The notes below the pieces were generated by a model. It saw only the letters and a program-made list of their open reading frames with translations, had not been told where the DNA came from and did no database searches. Positions 15,998 to 24,449 of a DNA stretch of 59,243 nucleotides are shown piece by piece. The stretch is taken from contig NZ_BJYS01000048.1 of the NCBI RefSeq assembly GCF_007991635.1, forward strand, positions 1 to 59,243, written 5' to 3'. Every line of letters starts with the position of its first letter. Within the stretch, counting starts at the first letter, position 1. The DNA is from Adhaeribacter aerolatus. GTDB taxonomy: Bacteria > Bacteroidota > Bacteroidia > Cytophagales > Hymenobacteraceae. A program made the translations under genes and the position numbers.

Positions 15998-17341
15998 ATG
16001 AAACGAGTACGATTGCTTTGGTGCCTGGCGGTGGGTTTACTGTGGTTTCCGCTGGAAACCGCAGCGCAGGTCAGAACGGATAGCGTAGCCGGCGGCCTGA
16101 CGCTGGAACAATGCCTCGCTTTTGCGTTGGCGAACCGACCCGTAGTGCAGCAGGCCCAGCTCGACGAACGAATTGGGGAGCGCGAAATCAGGGCGAGTTT
16201 AGCGGGTTGGTTGCCACAGCTGAATGCCCAGTATAACCTGCAGCATTATTTAAAAATGCCGATTACGTTGTTCCCGAACGATGCCGGGGTGCCTACGCCC
16301 CGCACCATCGGTGTAGCCAATACCTCTAACGTATTGCTACAGGCTAACCAGACCCTTTACAGCAACGATGTGCTGCAGGCGAGCCGGGCCGCGCGTTTTG
16401 TGCGGTTGCAAGACGACCAGAACACCATCAATACCAAAATAAATACAGTTGTAACAGTTAGCAAAGCTTTTTACGATGTGCTGCTTACCCAGGAGCAACT
16501 CCGCATTTTAAACGAAGCCATCACCCGACAGGAGAAGCAATTGCAGGATGCCAAGGCGCAGTACGAGCAAGGACTGGTAGATAAAACCGATTTTCAGCGG
16601 GCTAGCATTACGCTGGGCAATATTCTCAGCGATCGCAAACGGGCTTTGGAATCGGTGCGGTTTAAACACACCTATTTAAAAGAATTAATGGGTCTGGCTC
16701 CGGAAAAGCCTTTAAAATTAGCTTTTAACCCAAGCCAGATGGAAGGTAATATTTCCGTAGATACTACCCAAAATATTACTTTTGCCAACCGCATTGAGTA
16801 TCAGCAACTGCAAACCCAGAAGCAACTGCAAAACTTAAATATTAATTATTTCCGCTGGGGTTTTCTGCCCACGGTTTCCGCTTTTGCCAATTATAACCTG
16901 GTTTATCAAAATAACCAGTTCAACGAGTTATTTAATCAGTCTTATCCAAACTCCCTGGCAGGGCTGAGTGTAGCCTTGCCAATATTTCAGGGTACGCGCC
17001 GCATTCAGAATTTACGCCGGGCCCAGTTGCTCGATCAGCGTTTAGACCTGGACATGCTGGATTTACGCAACCGCATCACCTCGGAATACGACCAGGCACT
17101 GGCTAATTACAAAAGCGACCTGACCGAATGGCAAACCACCAAAAACAACGTGGCCCTGGCCGAAGATGTGTATCGCATTATTAAGCTGCAATACAATGAA
17201 GGCATTAAAACTTATCTGGATTTAATAACCGCCGAAACCGACCTGCGGGTAACGCAGCTGAATTATTTTAATGCTCTTTACCGGGTGCTGGCCAGCAAGC
17301 TGGATGTGCAGCGCGCCCAGGGTGCCATCAGAGTAGATTAA
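15998..17341 (+). CDS. TolC-family outer membrane efflux channel
   Basis: 447 residues with a signal peptide (cleavage near ETAAQV). Two repeats of the outer membrane efflux protein fold are visible: LTLEQCLAFALANRPVVQQA at about 35, then long coiled coils (AITRQEKQLQDAKAQYEQGLVDKTDFQRA). The second set is RIEYQQLQTQKQLQNLN and YDQALANYKSDLTEWQTT, ending IKLQYNEGIKTYLDLITAE. It forms the trimeric exit duct for the adaptor and RND pump encoded directly downstream (28-base gap). Confidence 0.95.
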   Translation: MKRVRLLWCLAVGLLWFPLETAAQVRTDSVAGGLTLEQCLAFALANRPVVQQAQLDERIGEREIRASLAGWLPQLNAQYNLQHYLKMPITLFPNDAGVPTPRTIGVANTSNVLLQANQTLYSNDVLQASRAARFVRLQDDQNTINTKINTVVTVSKAFYDVLLTQEQLRILNEAITRQEKQLQDAKAQYEQGLVDKTDFQRASITLGNILSDRKRALESVRFKHTYLKELMGLAPEKPLKLAFNPSQMEGNISVDTTQNITFANRIEYQQLQTQKQLQNLNINYFRWGFLPTVSAFANYNLVYQNNQFNELFNQSYPNSLAGLSVALPIFQGTRRIQNLRRAQLLDQRLDLDMLDLRNRITSEYDQALANYKSDLTEWQTTKNNVALAEDVYRIIKLQYNEGIKTYLDLITAETDLRVTQLNYFNALYRVLASKLDVQRAQGAIRVD

Positions 17342-17369
17342 TCCTAAACAGAAGGAATATTTTAGTTAT

Positions 17370-18509
17370 ATGAAAAATAATTTATTAACGCTGACCGCTT
17401 TGGTAACCGGCACGCTGCTGGTAACTGCCTGCGGTAAATCGCCCAACGCGCCGGCCCAGAATCCGATGAATGCCCCGGTGCCGGTTAATGCTTACACCGT
17501 TTCGCAGGAGCAGGTGGTGGGTACCGATACCTATCCCGGCACTGTAGTTCCCCTGAACGAAGTAGAATTGCGCCCGCAGGTAAGCGGCTACATTACAAAT
17601 ATGTATGTGCAGGATGGCCAGCTGGTAACCAAAGGCCAGAAATTATACGAAATCGATCGCACCCAATACCAGGCTACTTACAACCAGGCCCAGGCCAATC
17701 TGCGCAGTGCCCAGGCTAACCTCGAAAGAGTACGGCAGGATGCCGAACGCTACGAAAACCTGGCGAAGCAGGATGCTATTGCCCGGCAACGCGTAGATTA
17801 CGCCCGCGCCGAACTAAGTACCGCACAAGCCCAGGTAGCAGCGGCTCAGGCGGGGGTTTCGGGGGCCTCTACCAATTTGCGTTATTCCGTTATTACGGCG
17901 CCTATGAGTGGCCGCATTGGCATTTCCCAGGTTAAAGTGGGTAGCCAGGTGTCGCCGGGCCAAACACTCATCAATACCATTTCGGCCGATAACCCGATTG
18001 CGGTGGATATTGTAATTAACGAAACCGAAGTACCCCGCTTTGTGCGGTTACAGAAAAAATCTGCTGCCGACTCAACTTTTACCATTCAATATTCCGATGG
18101 CAGCGTTTATCCGCATGCGGGTAAAATCCAAGCCATCGACCGGGCCATTAATCCGCAGACCGGTACCATTACGGTGCGGGTAAGCTTCCCTAACGCAGAG
18201 CGGGCCTTAATACCCGGCATGACAGTAGTTTTGCGGGTGCGGAACGAAGATATTGGCCGCCAGTTGGTTATTCCGCATAAAGCAGTTACCGAACAGATGG
18301 GTGAGTTTTACGCCTATGTTATCAGCGGCGATTCGGTTCTGCAGAACAAGCTAAGCCTGGGCACCCGCGTGGCCGATAAAATTGTGGTGCGCGAAGGCTT
18401 GAAAGACGGCGATAAAATTGTGGTGGAAGGTACTCAGAAATTACGGCCGGGCGCCAAAATTACCCTGGGTACACCGCAACCGCCCGCCGGGCCCGCCGCC
18501 GGCAGATAG
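17370..18509 (+). CDS. RND efflux periplasmic adaptor (membrane fusion lipoprotein)
   Basis: 379 residues; lipoprotein signal with lipobox LVTAC. It has the expected order of an AcrA/MexA adaptor: beta-barrel strand VPVNAYTVSQEQV, half-lipoyl motif LRPQVSGYITNMYVQDGQLV, and a helical hairpin rich in Ala/Gln (YNQAQANLRSAQANLERVRQ). The second lipoyl half is APMSGRIGISQVKVGSQVSP, followed by a barrel domain and a membrane-proximal domain. It couples the inner-membrane pump to the TolC channel. The C-terminus is Pro/Gly/Ala-rich (PQPPAGPAAGR). Confidence 0.96.
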   Translation: MKNNLLTLTALVTGTLLVTACGKSPNAPAQNPMNAPVPVNAYTVSQEQVVGTDTYPGTVVPLNEVELRPQVSGYITNMYVQDGQLVTKGQKLYEIDRTQYQATYNQAQANLRSAQANLERVRQDAERYENLAKQDAIARQRVDYARAELSTAQAQVAAAQAGVSGASTNLRYSVITAPMSGRIGISQVKVGSQVSPGQTLINTISADNPIAVDIVINETEVPRFVRLQKKSAADSTFTIQYSDGSVYPHAGKIQAIDRAINPQTGTITVRVSFPNAERALIPGMTVVLRVRNEDIGRQLVIPHKAVTEQMGEFYAYVISGDSVLQNKLSLGTRVADKIVVREGLKDGDKIVVEGTQKLRPGAKITLGTPQPPAGPAAGR

Positions 18510-18690
18510 TATTTTAGTATTTAGTTGTTAGTGATTAGCTTTTTTTAGGAAGGTTCAGGTTTAATCTTTTGTTAAATCAGCCGGACTTATCCTGAACAGC
18601 ATCGCTTTAAAATTCATAAAAGATTGGGAAGGTTCCGGTAGAATATTATAAATCAACTTGTAACCTGCAGCTTTTAACATTTAACCCCAT

Positions 18691-21600
18691 ATGATATCAG
18701 AAGTATTTATAAGAAGGCCGGTTACCGCCATTGTTATCTCGCTGGTAATTATGCTGGTGGGTACGCTGGCCATTTTAAACCTGCCGGTGAGTCAATACCC
18801 CAATATTACTCCGCCAGTAGTATCTATTAACGGTAACTATACAGGGGCCGATGCTCAGACGGTGGAGCAAACGGTGGCAACGCCCGTGGAAACCCAGGTA
18901 AACGGTACGCCCGGCATGACCTATATGTCGTCGAACAGTACCAGTACGGGGCAGATGTCGATGAACGTAAACTTTGAAGTAGGCACCGATATAGACATTG
19001 CCACGCTGGATGTACAGAACCGGGTAAGTATTGCCGAACCACGTTTGCCGGAAGAAGTGCGCCGGTTGGGTTTAACCGTTCGGAAACGGAACCCGACCAT
19101 TATGATGGTGGTAACTTTTTACTCGCCCAATGGCACCCACGATATTAAATTCCTCGACAACTACACCAATATTTACATCCGCGACGCTATTTTGCGGGTG
19201 CCGGGGGTAGGTGATATTAATACCGTAGGCGAAGAATTTAGTATGCGCGTTTGGTTACGGCCCGATAAGCTGGCTCAAATGGGCGTAGCCCCGACAGAGG
19301 TGGCCGCCGCCCTGCGGGAACAGAACGTACAGGTAGCCGCCGGTTCGGTGGGTGGCGCGCCCCAGTTTTCTACCCAGGCTTTTGAATACCCGTTAACCAT
19401 AAATGGTAAATTAACCGGGCAGGAGCAATTCGAAAATATTGTGGTCCGGACGCGGCCCGAGGACGGTTCGCTGGTTTATCTGCGCGATGTGGCCCGGGTA
19501 GAATTGGGCAGCTTTAATTACACCCGCCAGGCTTTCGTAAACGGCAAGCCCGCTACCTTCTTGCTGGTATACCAATCGCCGGGCAGTAATGCCATTGCTA
19601 CTGCCGACGGGGTTTACGCCGCTTTGGCCAACCTGAAGAAGTCTTTTCCGAACGATATGGACTATAAAGTATCTTTCGAGTCGGTATCGGTGGTGCAAGT
19701 GTCTATTGACGAGGTGGTGAAAACCCTGGCAGAAGCGTTAATTCTGGTAATTCTGGTGGTATTTTTGTTCCTGCAGAACTGGCGGGCTACGCTCATCCCC
19801 ATCCTGGCCATTCCAGTTTCTATTGTGGGTACTTTTATTTTCTTTATCCCGCTGGATTTTACCATTAATACGCTTACCTTATTCGGGTTTGTGCTAGCTA
19901 TTGGTATTGTGGTAGATGATGCCATTGTGGTGGTTGAAGCGGTGCAGCATTATATTGATCACGAAGGGCTATCGGCGAAAGAAGCAACCCGCAAAGCCAT
20001 GAAAGATATTACCGGGCCGGTTATTGCCATTGCCTTAATTCTGGCGGCGGTATTTATTCCGGTAGGTTTTATACCGGGTATTGTGGGGCGGTTGTACCAG
20101 CAGTTTGCCATTACCATCGCTATTTCGGTATTAATTTCGGCCTTTGTGGCCCTTACTTTAACCCCGGCTTTGTGCTCGCTCATGCTGAAGCCCATGAAGC
20201 TCGATGAAAACTCGCGCGGCCTGAACAAGTTCTTCTACAAGTTTAACCAATGGTTTGCCCGTGTTACCAACTCTTATTCCAAAGGCGTGCGCCGGAGCAT
20301 AAAAGCCGCCCCGCTGGTGCTTATATTGCTGGCTTGTATTTATGTGGGTACCGTAGGTTTATTCCAGATGAAGCCTACCGGCTTTATTCCGACGGAGGAC
20401 GAAGGCCGGCTATTTGTAACGTTTGAATTACCCCAGGCAGCTTCCAGTACCCGTACGGTGGCCGTATTAAAACAAATTTCGGAAGAACTGCGCACCACGC
20501 CGGGCATTAATAATTACTCGGCCATTGCCGGGCTTAATATTCTGAACTTCTCTATTAAGTCTAACAGCGGTACCATCTTTGTGCAACTCAAGCCCTGGAA
20601 AGAGCGGAAGGAAGCGGCCCAGCAGTTAGCCGGCATTATCCCGACGCTGCAACAGCGGTTTGCCAAAATTAAGGATGCCAATATTGTGGTGGTACCGCCG
20701 CCGGCAATTCCGGGTTTGGGTGCTACCGGTGGTTTTAGTTTTATGCTGCAGCAGCGCGAAAGCACCGACGATATTAAAGCTTTTGAAGGCGTAGTAATGA
20801 ACTTTCTGGCGGAGGTACGCAAGCGGCCCGAGATAGCCGGCGCCTTCTCGTTCTTTACGGCCCGCACACCGGGTTATCAGTTGAATGTAGACCGTGAGAA
20901 AGTTAAAAAACTGGGTGTTTCACTCACCGATGTTTTCTCGACCATGAGTACGTACATGGGTAGCCAGTATATCAACGATTTTACCATGTACGGCCGTAAT
21001 TTCCGGGTAGTGGCCCAGGCCGATACGGCTTTCCGCGACAATATCCGGGATTTACAGCAATATTACGTCCTCAATCGACAAGGACAGCAGGTGCCTTTAA
21101 GTGCGTTGGTGTCGTATAAAGTTACCGAGAATGCCCCGGTGGTATCGCACTATAATTTGTTCCGGTCTACAGAAATAAACGGAAATGCCGCGCCGGGTTA
21201 TAGCTCCGGTCAAGCTATTCAGGCCTTGGAAGAAGTGGCGGCGCAGGTGTTGCCGGCAGGTTACGGTTATGAGTTCTCCGGCTTAAGCCGCGAAGAATTA
21301 TCGTCGGGGAACAGCACCATTTATATATTTGCTTTATCGATTACGCTGGTATTTTTGTTATTAGCGGCGCTTTACGAAAGCTGGTCGGTACCGTTCTCGG
21401 TTCTGTTAGCGGTGCCTTTAGGGGCCTTTGGTGCTATTGTTGCGCTGATTTTCCTGCCCAAACTCTCGAATAATATTTACGCCCAGATTGGTTTGATTAC
21501 GCTGATTGGTTTGGCGGCGAAAAATGCGATTCTGATTGTGGAGTTTGCCAAAGAGCGCGTGGACCACGGCGTAGAAATATTAACCGCTACCCTGGAAGCT

Positions 21601-21882
21601 GTTAAACTGCGTCTTCGCCCGATTATTATGACCTCGCTGGCCTTTATTTTAGGTGTGTTGCCGCTGGCTTTTGCTTCGGGGGCCGGGGCGGTTGCCCGCC
21701 AAACCATCGGCTGGACGGTGGTAGGAGGGATGCTCTCGGCTACGTTCCTGGCCTTATTTGTCGTGCCGGTATTGTTTATGGTAATTACCCGCTTTGCCTA
21801 CGGTAAAAAGAAACTAGCCGAATTGCAGGAGCTGTACCCCAAAGTAGATTACGACCACGACGGCGAAGGCTTTGCCCATTAA
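18691..21882 (+). CDS. RND multidrug efflux permease (HAE-1/AcrB type)
   Basis: 1063 residues, normal for AcrB/MexB. It starts MISEVFIRRPVTAIVISLVI and has twelve membrane segments in two repeats. Proton-relay residues are present: GIVVDDAIVVVE (paired Asp) in TM4 and GLAAKNAILIVEFAKE (Lys) in TM10. The porter and docking domains include GADAQTVEQTVATPVE and the PTGFIPTEDEG segment. It exports hydrophobic or amphiphilic compounds by proton antiport. A 181-base gap separates it from the adaptor gene, but the order and shared downstream terminator suggest one operon under the TetR regulator. Confidence 0.98.
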   Translation: MISEVFIRRPVTAIVISLVIMLVGTLAILNLPVSQYPNITPPVVSINGNYTGADAQTVEQTVATPVETQVNGTPGMTYMSSNSTSTGQMSMNVNFEVGTDIDIATLDVQNRVSIAEPRLPEEVRRLGLTVRKRNPTIMMVVTFYSPNGTHDIKFLDNYTNIYIRDAILRVPGVGDINTVGEEFSMRVWLRPDKLAQMGVAPTEVAAALREQNVQVAAGSVGGAPQFSTQAFEYPLTINGKLTGQEQFENIVVRTRPEDGSLVYLRDVARVELGSFNYTRQAFVNGKPATFLLVYQSPGSNAIATADGVYAALANLKKSFPNDMDYKVSFESVSVVQVSIDEVVKTLAEALILVILVVFLFLQNWRATLIPILAIPVSIVGTFIFFIPLDFTINTLTLFGFVLAIGIVVDDAIVVVEAVQHYIDHEGLSAKEATRKAMKDITGPVIAIALILAAVFIPVGFIPGIVGRLYQQFAITIAISVLISAFVALTLTPALCSLMLKPMKLDENSRGLNKFFYKFNQWFARVTNSYSKGVRRSIKAAPLVLILLACIYVGTVGLFQMKPTGFIPTEDEGRLFVTFELPQAASSTRTVAVLKQISEELRTTPGINNYSAIAGLNILNFSIKSNSGTIFVQLKPWKERKEAAQQLAGIIPTLQQRFAKIKDANIVVVPPPAIPGLGATGGFSFMLQQRESTDDIKAFEGVVMNFLAEVRKRPEIAGAFSFFTARTPGYQLNVDREKVKKLGVSLTDVFSTMSTYMGSQYINDFTMYGRNFRVVAQADTAFRDNIRDLQQYYVLNRQGQQVPLSALVSYKVTENAPVVSHYNLFRSTEINGNAAPGYSSGQAIQALEEVAAQVLPAGYGYEFSGLSREELSSGNSTIYIFALSITLVFLLLAALYESWSVPFSVLLAVPLGAFGAIVALIFLPKLSNNIYAQIGLITLIGLAAKNAILIVEFAKERVDHGVEILTATLEAVKLRLRPIIMTSLAFILGVLPLAFASGAGAVARQTIGWTVVGGMLSATFLALFVVPVLFMVITRFAYGKKKLAELQELYPKVDYDHDGEGFAH

Positions 21883-21907
21883 TTTTCCTGTTTTCTTTTA
21901 TAGCCAA

Positions 21908-21938
21908 AAAAGCCCCGCCTGTTATGAGCGGGGCTTTT
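21908..21938 (+). terminator. Rho-independent terminator of the efflux operon
   Basis: An 11-bp stem (AAAAGCCCCGC / GCGGGGCTTTT) with loop CTGTTATGA, followed by GTTTTAAT. It lies 25 bases after the RND stop. Confidence 0.9.
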
Positions 21939-22006
21939 GTTTTAATCTTGGGGAGATAACTTGGTTTAGCTTCAACTAAAATATATAAAGTTATCTTAGT
22001 TAATGT

Positions 22007-22234
22007 TTATTTTTGTTCTTTTGATTTTATTCTCATGATTAGCCGTTTAACTAATATAACATCAATAAACAAGAGAAAAAGGACTACCAAACCAAGTAGG
22101 AAGAATCCTTCAAAATCCAAATTTTTATATTCAGGTCTGACTATCTTCTCATAGAGAGAACCAAAATACACTATAATTAATAATCCAGTGTAAACAATGA
22201 AAATAACACTTAGAATATTTTTCAAGGTTTTCAT
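22007..22234 (-). CDS. Small two-helix membrane protein
   Basis: Not recognised. 75 residues with two strong hydrophobic segments, about 8-26 (LSVIFIVYTGLLIIVYFGS) and 45-65 (FFLLGLVVLFLLFIDVILV). They are separated by a short polar loop, and a basic tail follows (KRLIMRIKSKEQK). The sequence is A/T-rich relative to neighbours. The ATG at 22234 is the only sensible start. There is no operon partner: the efflux operon ends on the other strand and the NTF2-like gene is 137 bases upstream. Confidence 0.6.
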   Translation of the reverse strand: MKTLKNILSVIFIVYTGLLIIVYFGSLYEKIVRPEYKNLDFEGFFLLGLVVLFLLFIDVILVKRLIMRIKSKEQK

Positions 22235-22370
22235 TGTTGTTTAAAATTTAAATATTCTGCCAAACTATTTGCTAATGTCTCAGCGGTTCAGGCAATTTAT
22301 ACTATGCTAAACAGCTTCACTTTCAGTTCTACTAAATAAAATATTATGACAGTTAAATAGTTAAATTTTC

Positions 22371-22829
22371 TTACTGGTTTCTGGCTTCTACAGGTAAATC
22401 TTCCAGTTGCGCGTAGCTTAGTTTCCAGTTACCCTCTTTATCTTTTTTCCAGAGCAGCATAAAATTACCTTCGCCGTAACCATGGGGCTGGTTTGGCCCT
22501 TCGGGTAAAACATCCACCGAAAAAGTACCGGCTTCGTAGGCTATCTCGCTATCCGTAGCCGAACTAACCACATTGGTTTTTAAATCTGCAATGGTCCCAA
22601 TCGTAGCCCGTACCCACTTGTCGGCTACTTCGGATTTACCGTTAAAATGAACTTCGCCTTGCAGAAAATGTACATCTTCGGCTAGTAAAGAAATTATTTT
22701 ATCCGCATCTTTATTATTCCAGGCACCTATAAATTGCTGATTGAGAGCCTGCACATTAACTGTTTCGCCGGACTTGGCACAAGCGGTAAACAGAAAAGTA
22801 AATATTAAGCTATAAATGAATGTTTTCAT
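22371..22829 (-). CDS. NTF2/SnoaL-like lipoprotein
   Basis: 152 residues. Lipoprotein signal with lipobox LFTAC. The mature part has the NTF2-like/DUF4440 (SnoaL_3) layout: VQALNQQFIGAWNNKDADKI, LLAEDVHFLQGEVHFNGKSE, then AYEAGTFSVDVLPEGP and the final FMLLWKKDKEGNWKLSYAQ strand pair. Such small cone-shaped domains bind ligands or act as isomerase-type folds; exported lipoprotein forms in Bacteroidota have no firm function. Monocistronic. Confidence 0.8.
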   Translation of the reverse strand: MKTFIYSLIFTFLFTACAKSGETVNVQALNQQFIGAWNNKDADKIISLLAEDVHFLQGEVHFNGKSEVADKWVRATIGTIADLKTNVVSSATDSEIAYEAGTFSVDVLPEGPNQPHGYGEGNFMLLWKKDKEGNWKLSYAQLEDLPVEARNQ

Positions 22830-22903
22830 AAAACAAGATATTTAATTATAGTAAATTTTAAATATAGATACCCTTACTTATTTAAAGGCGTTTGGGTTAT
22901 TAA

Positions 22904-22931
22904 AAAACCCAGGCGAAGTGGCCTGGGTTTT
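22904..22931 (-). terminator. Terminator of the glycine-zipper gene
   Basis: An 11-bp stem (AAAACCCAGGC 22904-22914, GCCTGGGTTTT 22921-22931) with a 6-base loop and a T-run on the minus strand, 24 bases after the stop at 22956. Confidence 0.85.
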
Positions 22932-22955
22932 ACTTTAAGAAAAATGTAAAATTTA

Positions 22956-23519
22956 TTACCAGCTCTTTCTGCGATACTCAGAAGTGTGGTAAGGTTTAGA
23001 AGTATCGCCGTAATGGTCGTTGGGTAAGTAACCGGCCGCTAAAATACGGGCTAAATCAGCATTGTTAGCTGCCGCGTACATGCCGGTAGCATTGGCCGCA
23101 TTAAAGCCGTTGGCCAAGGGTGTTGCCGCCGGCTGATTAGCCGCAATGGCTTGTTTAGCCGGGGCACTGGATTTTTTGGCGGCTACTGCTTCGCGCTTAG
23201 CAGCCCGGTTGGCGGTAGCAGCTCGTTCGGCAGCGGCGCGGTTAGCAGCAGCTACGCGGGCCGCCTCTTTGTTTTTGTTGTCTTTATGTTTTCCAATGGC
23301 ATAGCCGGCTGCACCACCTACTACACCACCTACCACACCACCAGCTACCCGGTTCCGCTTATGAATAATAGCACCCGCCGCTGCCCCAGTACCCGCGCCA
23401 ATTACAGTTCCTTTGGCCTGAGGGCTCCAGCCTCTTTTTTCCTGCGCTTGCACCTCAACAGCGGTAATTACGATTGCTACTAATAAAATCAGGCTGAATA
23501 TTAAACTAACCTTTTTCAT
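22956..23519 (-). CDS. Exported glycine-zipper (2TM) protein with Ala-rich linker
   Basis: 187 residues from the ATG at 23519, which gives the signal peptide MKKVSLIFSLILLVAIVITA; the longer frame adds 18 charged residues before it and is unlikely. Residues about 35-80 are a glycine zipper (GTVIGAGTGAAAGAIIHKRN, then GGVVGGVVGGAAGYAIG), which can insert in or associate with membranes. An alanine-rich, helix-prone stretch (AARVAAANRAAAERAATANR) follows. The Tyr-rich C-terminus (PNDHYGDTSKPYHTSEYRRK) may be surface-associated. Related short YMGG-type proteins are common in this phylum and of unknown function. Confidence 0.75.
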   Translation of the reverse strand: MKKVSLIFSLILLVAIVITAVEVQAQEKRGWSPQAKGTVIGAGTGAAAGAIIHKRNRVAGGVVGGVVGGAAGYAIGKHKDNKNKEAARVAAANRAAAERAATANRAAKREAVAAKKSSAPAKQAIAANQPAATPLANGFNAANATGMYAAANNADLARILAAGYLPNDHYGDTSKPYHTSEYRRKSW

Positions 23520-23573
23520 AACAAAATCTTTTAAGTTGATAAACTCTTTCTCAGTTTCAGAAGGTAATTCCAA

Positions 23574-23864
23574 ACACTATGCCAAAATCATATATCTAGG
23601 TATTAGTATATAAAAATTTTCCTTAGCGCAGGTAATATTTCAAATAAACTGTACTGGTAATAACTCCTTAACCAATTTAAAATCCGAACTTTTTACGGCA
23701 CTTTTAAAATAGCGTTTAGTATATTTTTTGAAAAGATTATCTGCTTCAGGCAACTCTTTTTAATCTGGTTGAGAGCTGTATACTTTCTATAAAAGAGCAT
23801 TTATATGCCCTTGTTGGCAGTTCTTTCAATAACCGAATTTTCCGTTTCCCCGGCCGGTATAAAA
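23574..23864. other. Intergenic; nothing seen
   Basis: About 290 A/T-rich bases before the terminator at 23865. No ORF or repeat of note. Confidence 0.5.
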
Positions 23865-23896
23865 ACATAAAAGCAGCTTCGGGGCTGCTTTTATGT
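23865..23896 (-). terminator. Terminator after the C10 protease/lipoprotein operon
   Basis: A perfect 13-bp stem, ACATAAAAGCAGC 23865-23877 and GCTGCTTTTATGT 23884-23896, about 20 bases after the stop at 23917. Confidence 0.85.
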
Positions 23897-23916
23897 CTAA
23901 ATTGCTGAATTACAAA

Positions 23917-24447
23917 TTATTTTAATTTATGCCGGAAGTTGGTAGCGGTGGCCAGACAGGGAATTAATTTACGGATAATCAGTTGGTTTAGCTCGGCTTC
24001 GATGGCTCTAAACTGGTTGCGGTTACCGCAGTGGCATAGCTCCATAAATGGGTCTTTATCAATTATGCTGGCTTTTAGTTCGGCTAGGGTAGGAGCTTTG
24101 GCTAACGCGGCATACTCTTCAAAGGTGTATTGGGTAAAGGCTGCGTTTTCGTTTAAGCCTTGGTTATCAAGTAGGTAGCCTTGGGCGAGCATTGTGGGTT
24201 TTACCCTCTCTCCTTTTTTAGCGATATCCTGTGGGTGCGGGTAAGCCACAATAGCGGTTTTATCAGCGTTAAATATTACAGCTACTTTATTGGTGTAGTC
24301 GCGTTTGGTTTTATACACAATAGTAGGCGGGCCGGCAGAAAAATCCAGTGCTTCTAACGCTTGAGGTGTAGCCATACTTATTTTTGAATTTCGGCAACTG
24401 CCGGCCAGTAAGGCCAGCAGGCACCAGCAAGTTAAATATTTATTCAT
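23917..24447 (-). CDS. Lipoprotein of unknown function co-transcribed with C10 protease
   Basis: 176 residues; signal peptide with lipobox LAGSC. No domain recognised. Visible features are a beta-rich N-terminal half (PPTIVYKTKRDYTNKVAVIF, then ADKTAIVAYPHP) and a C-terminal helical part with a cysteine cluster (ELCHCGNRNQF, IPCLATATNF). It starts 2 bases after the stop of the C10 peptidase gene and shares its terminator, so the two are almost certainly one operon. In streptococcal and Bacteroides C10 systems the partner gene encodes the protease inhibitor, so an inhibitor or surface partner is a reasonable guess; no similarity is visible by eye. Confidence 0.7.
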   Translation of the reverse strand: MNKYLTCWCLLALLAGSCRNSKISMATPQALEALDFSAGPPTIVYKTKRDYTNKVAVIFNADKTAIVAYPHPQDIAKKGERVKPTMLAQGYLLDNQGLNENAAFTQYTFEEYAALAKAPTLAELKASIIDKDPFMELCHCGNRNQFRAIEAELNQLIIRKLIPCLATATNFRHKLK

Positions 24448-24449
24448 GA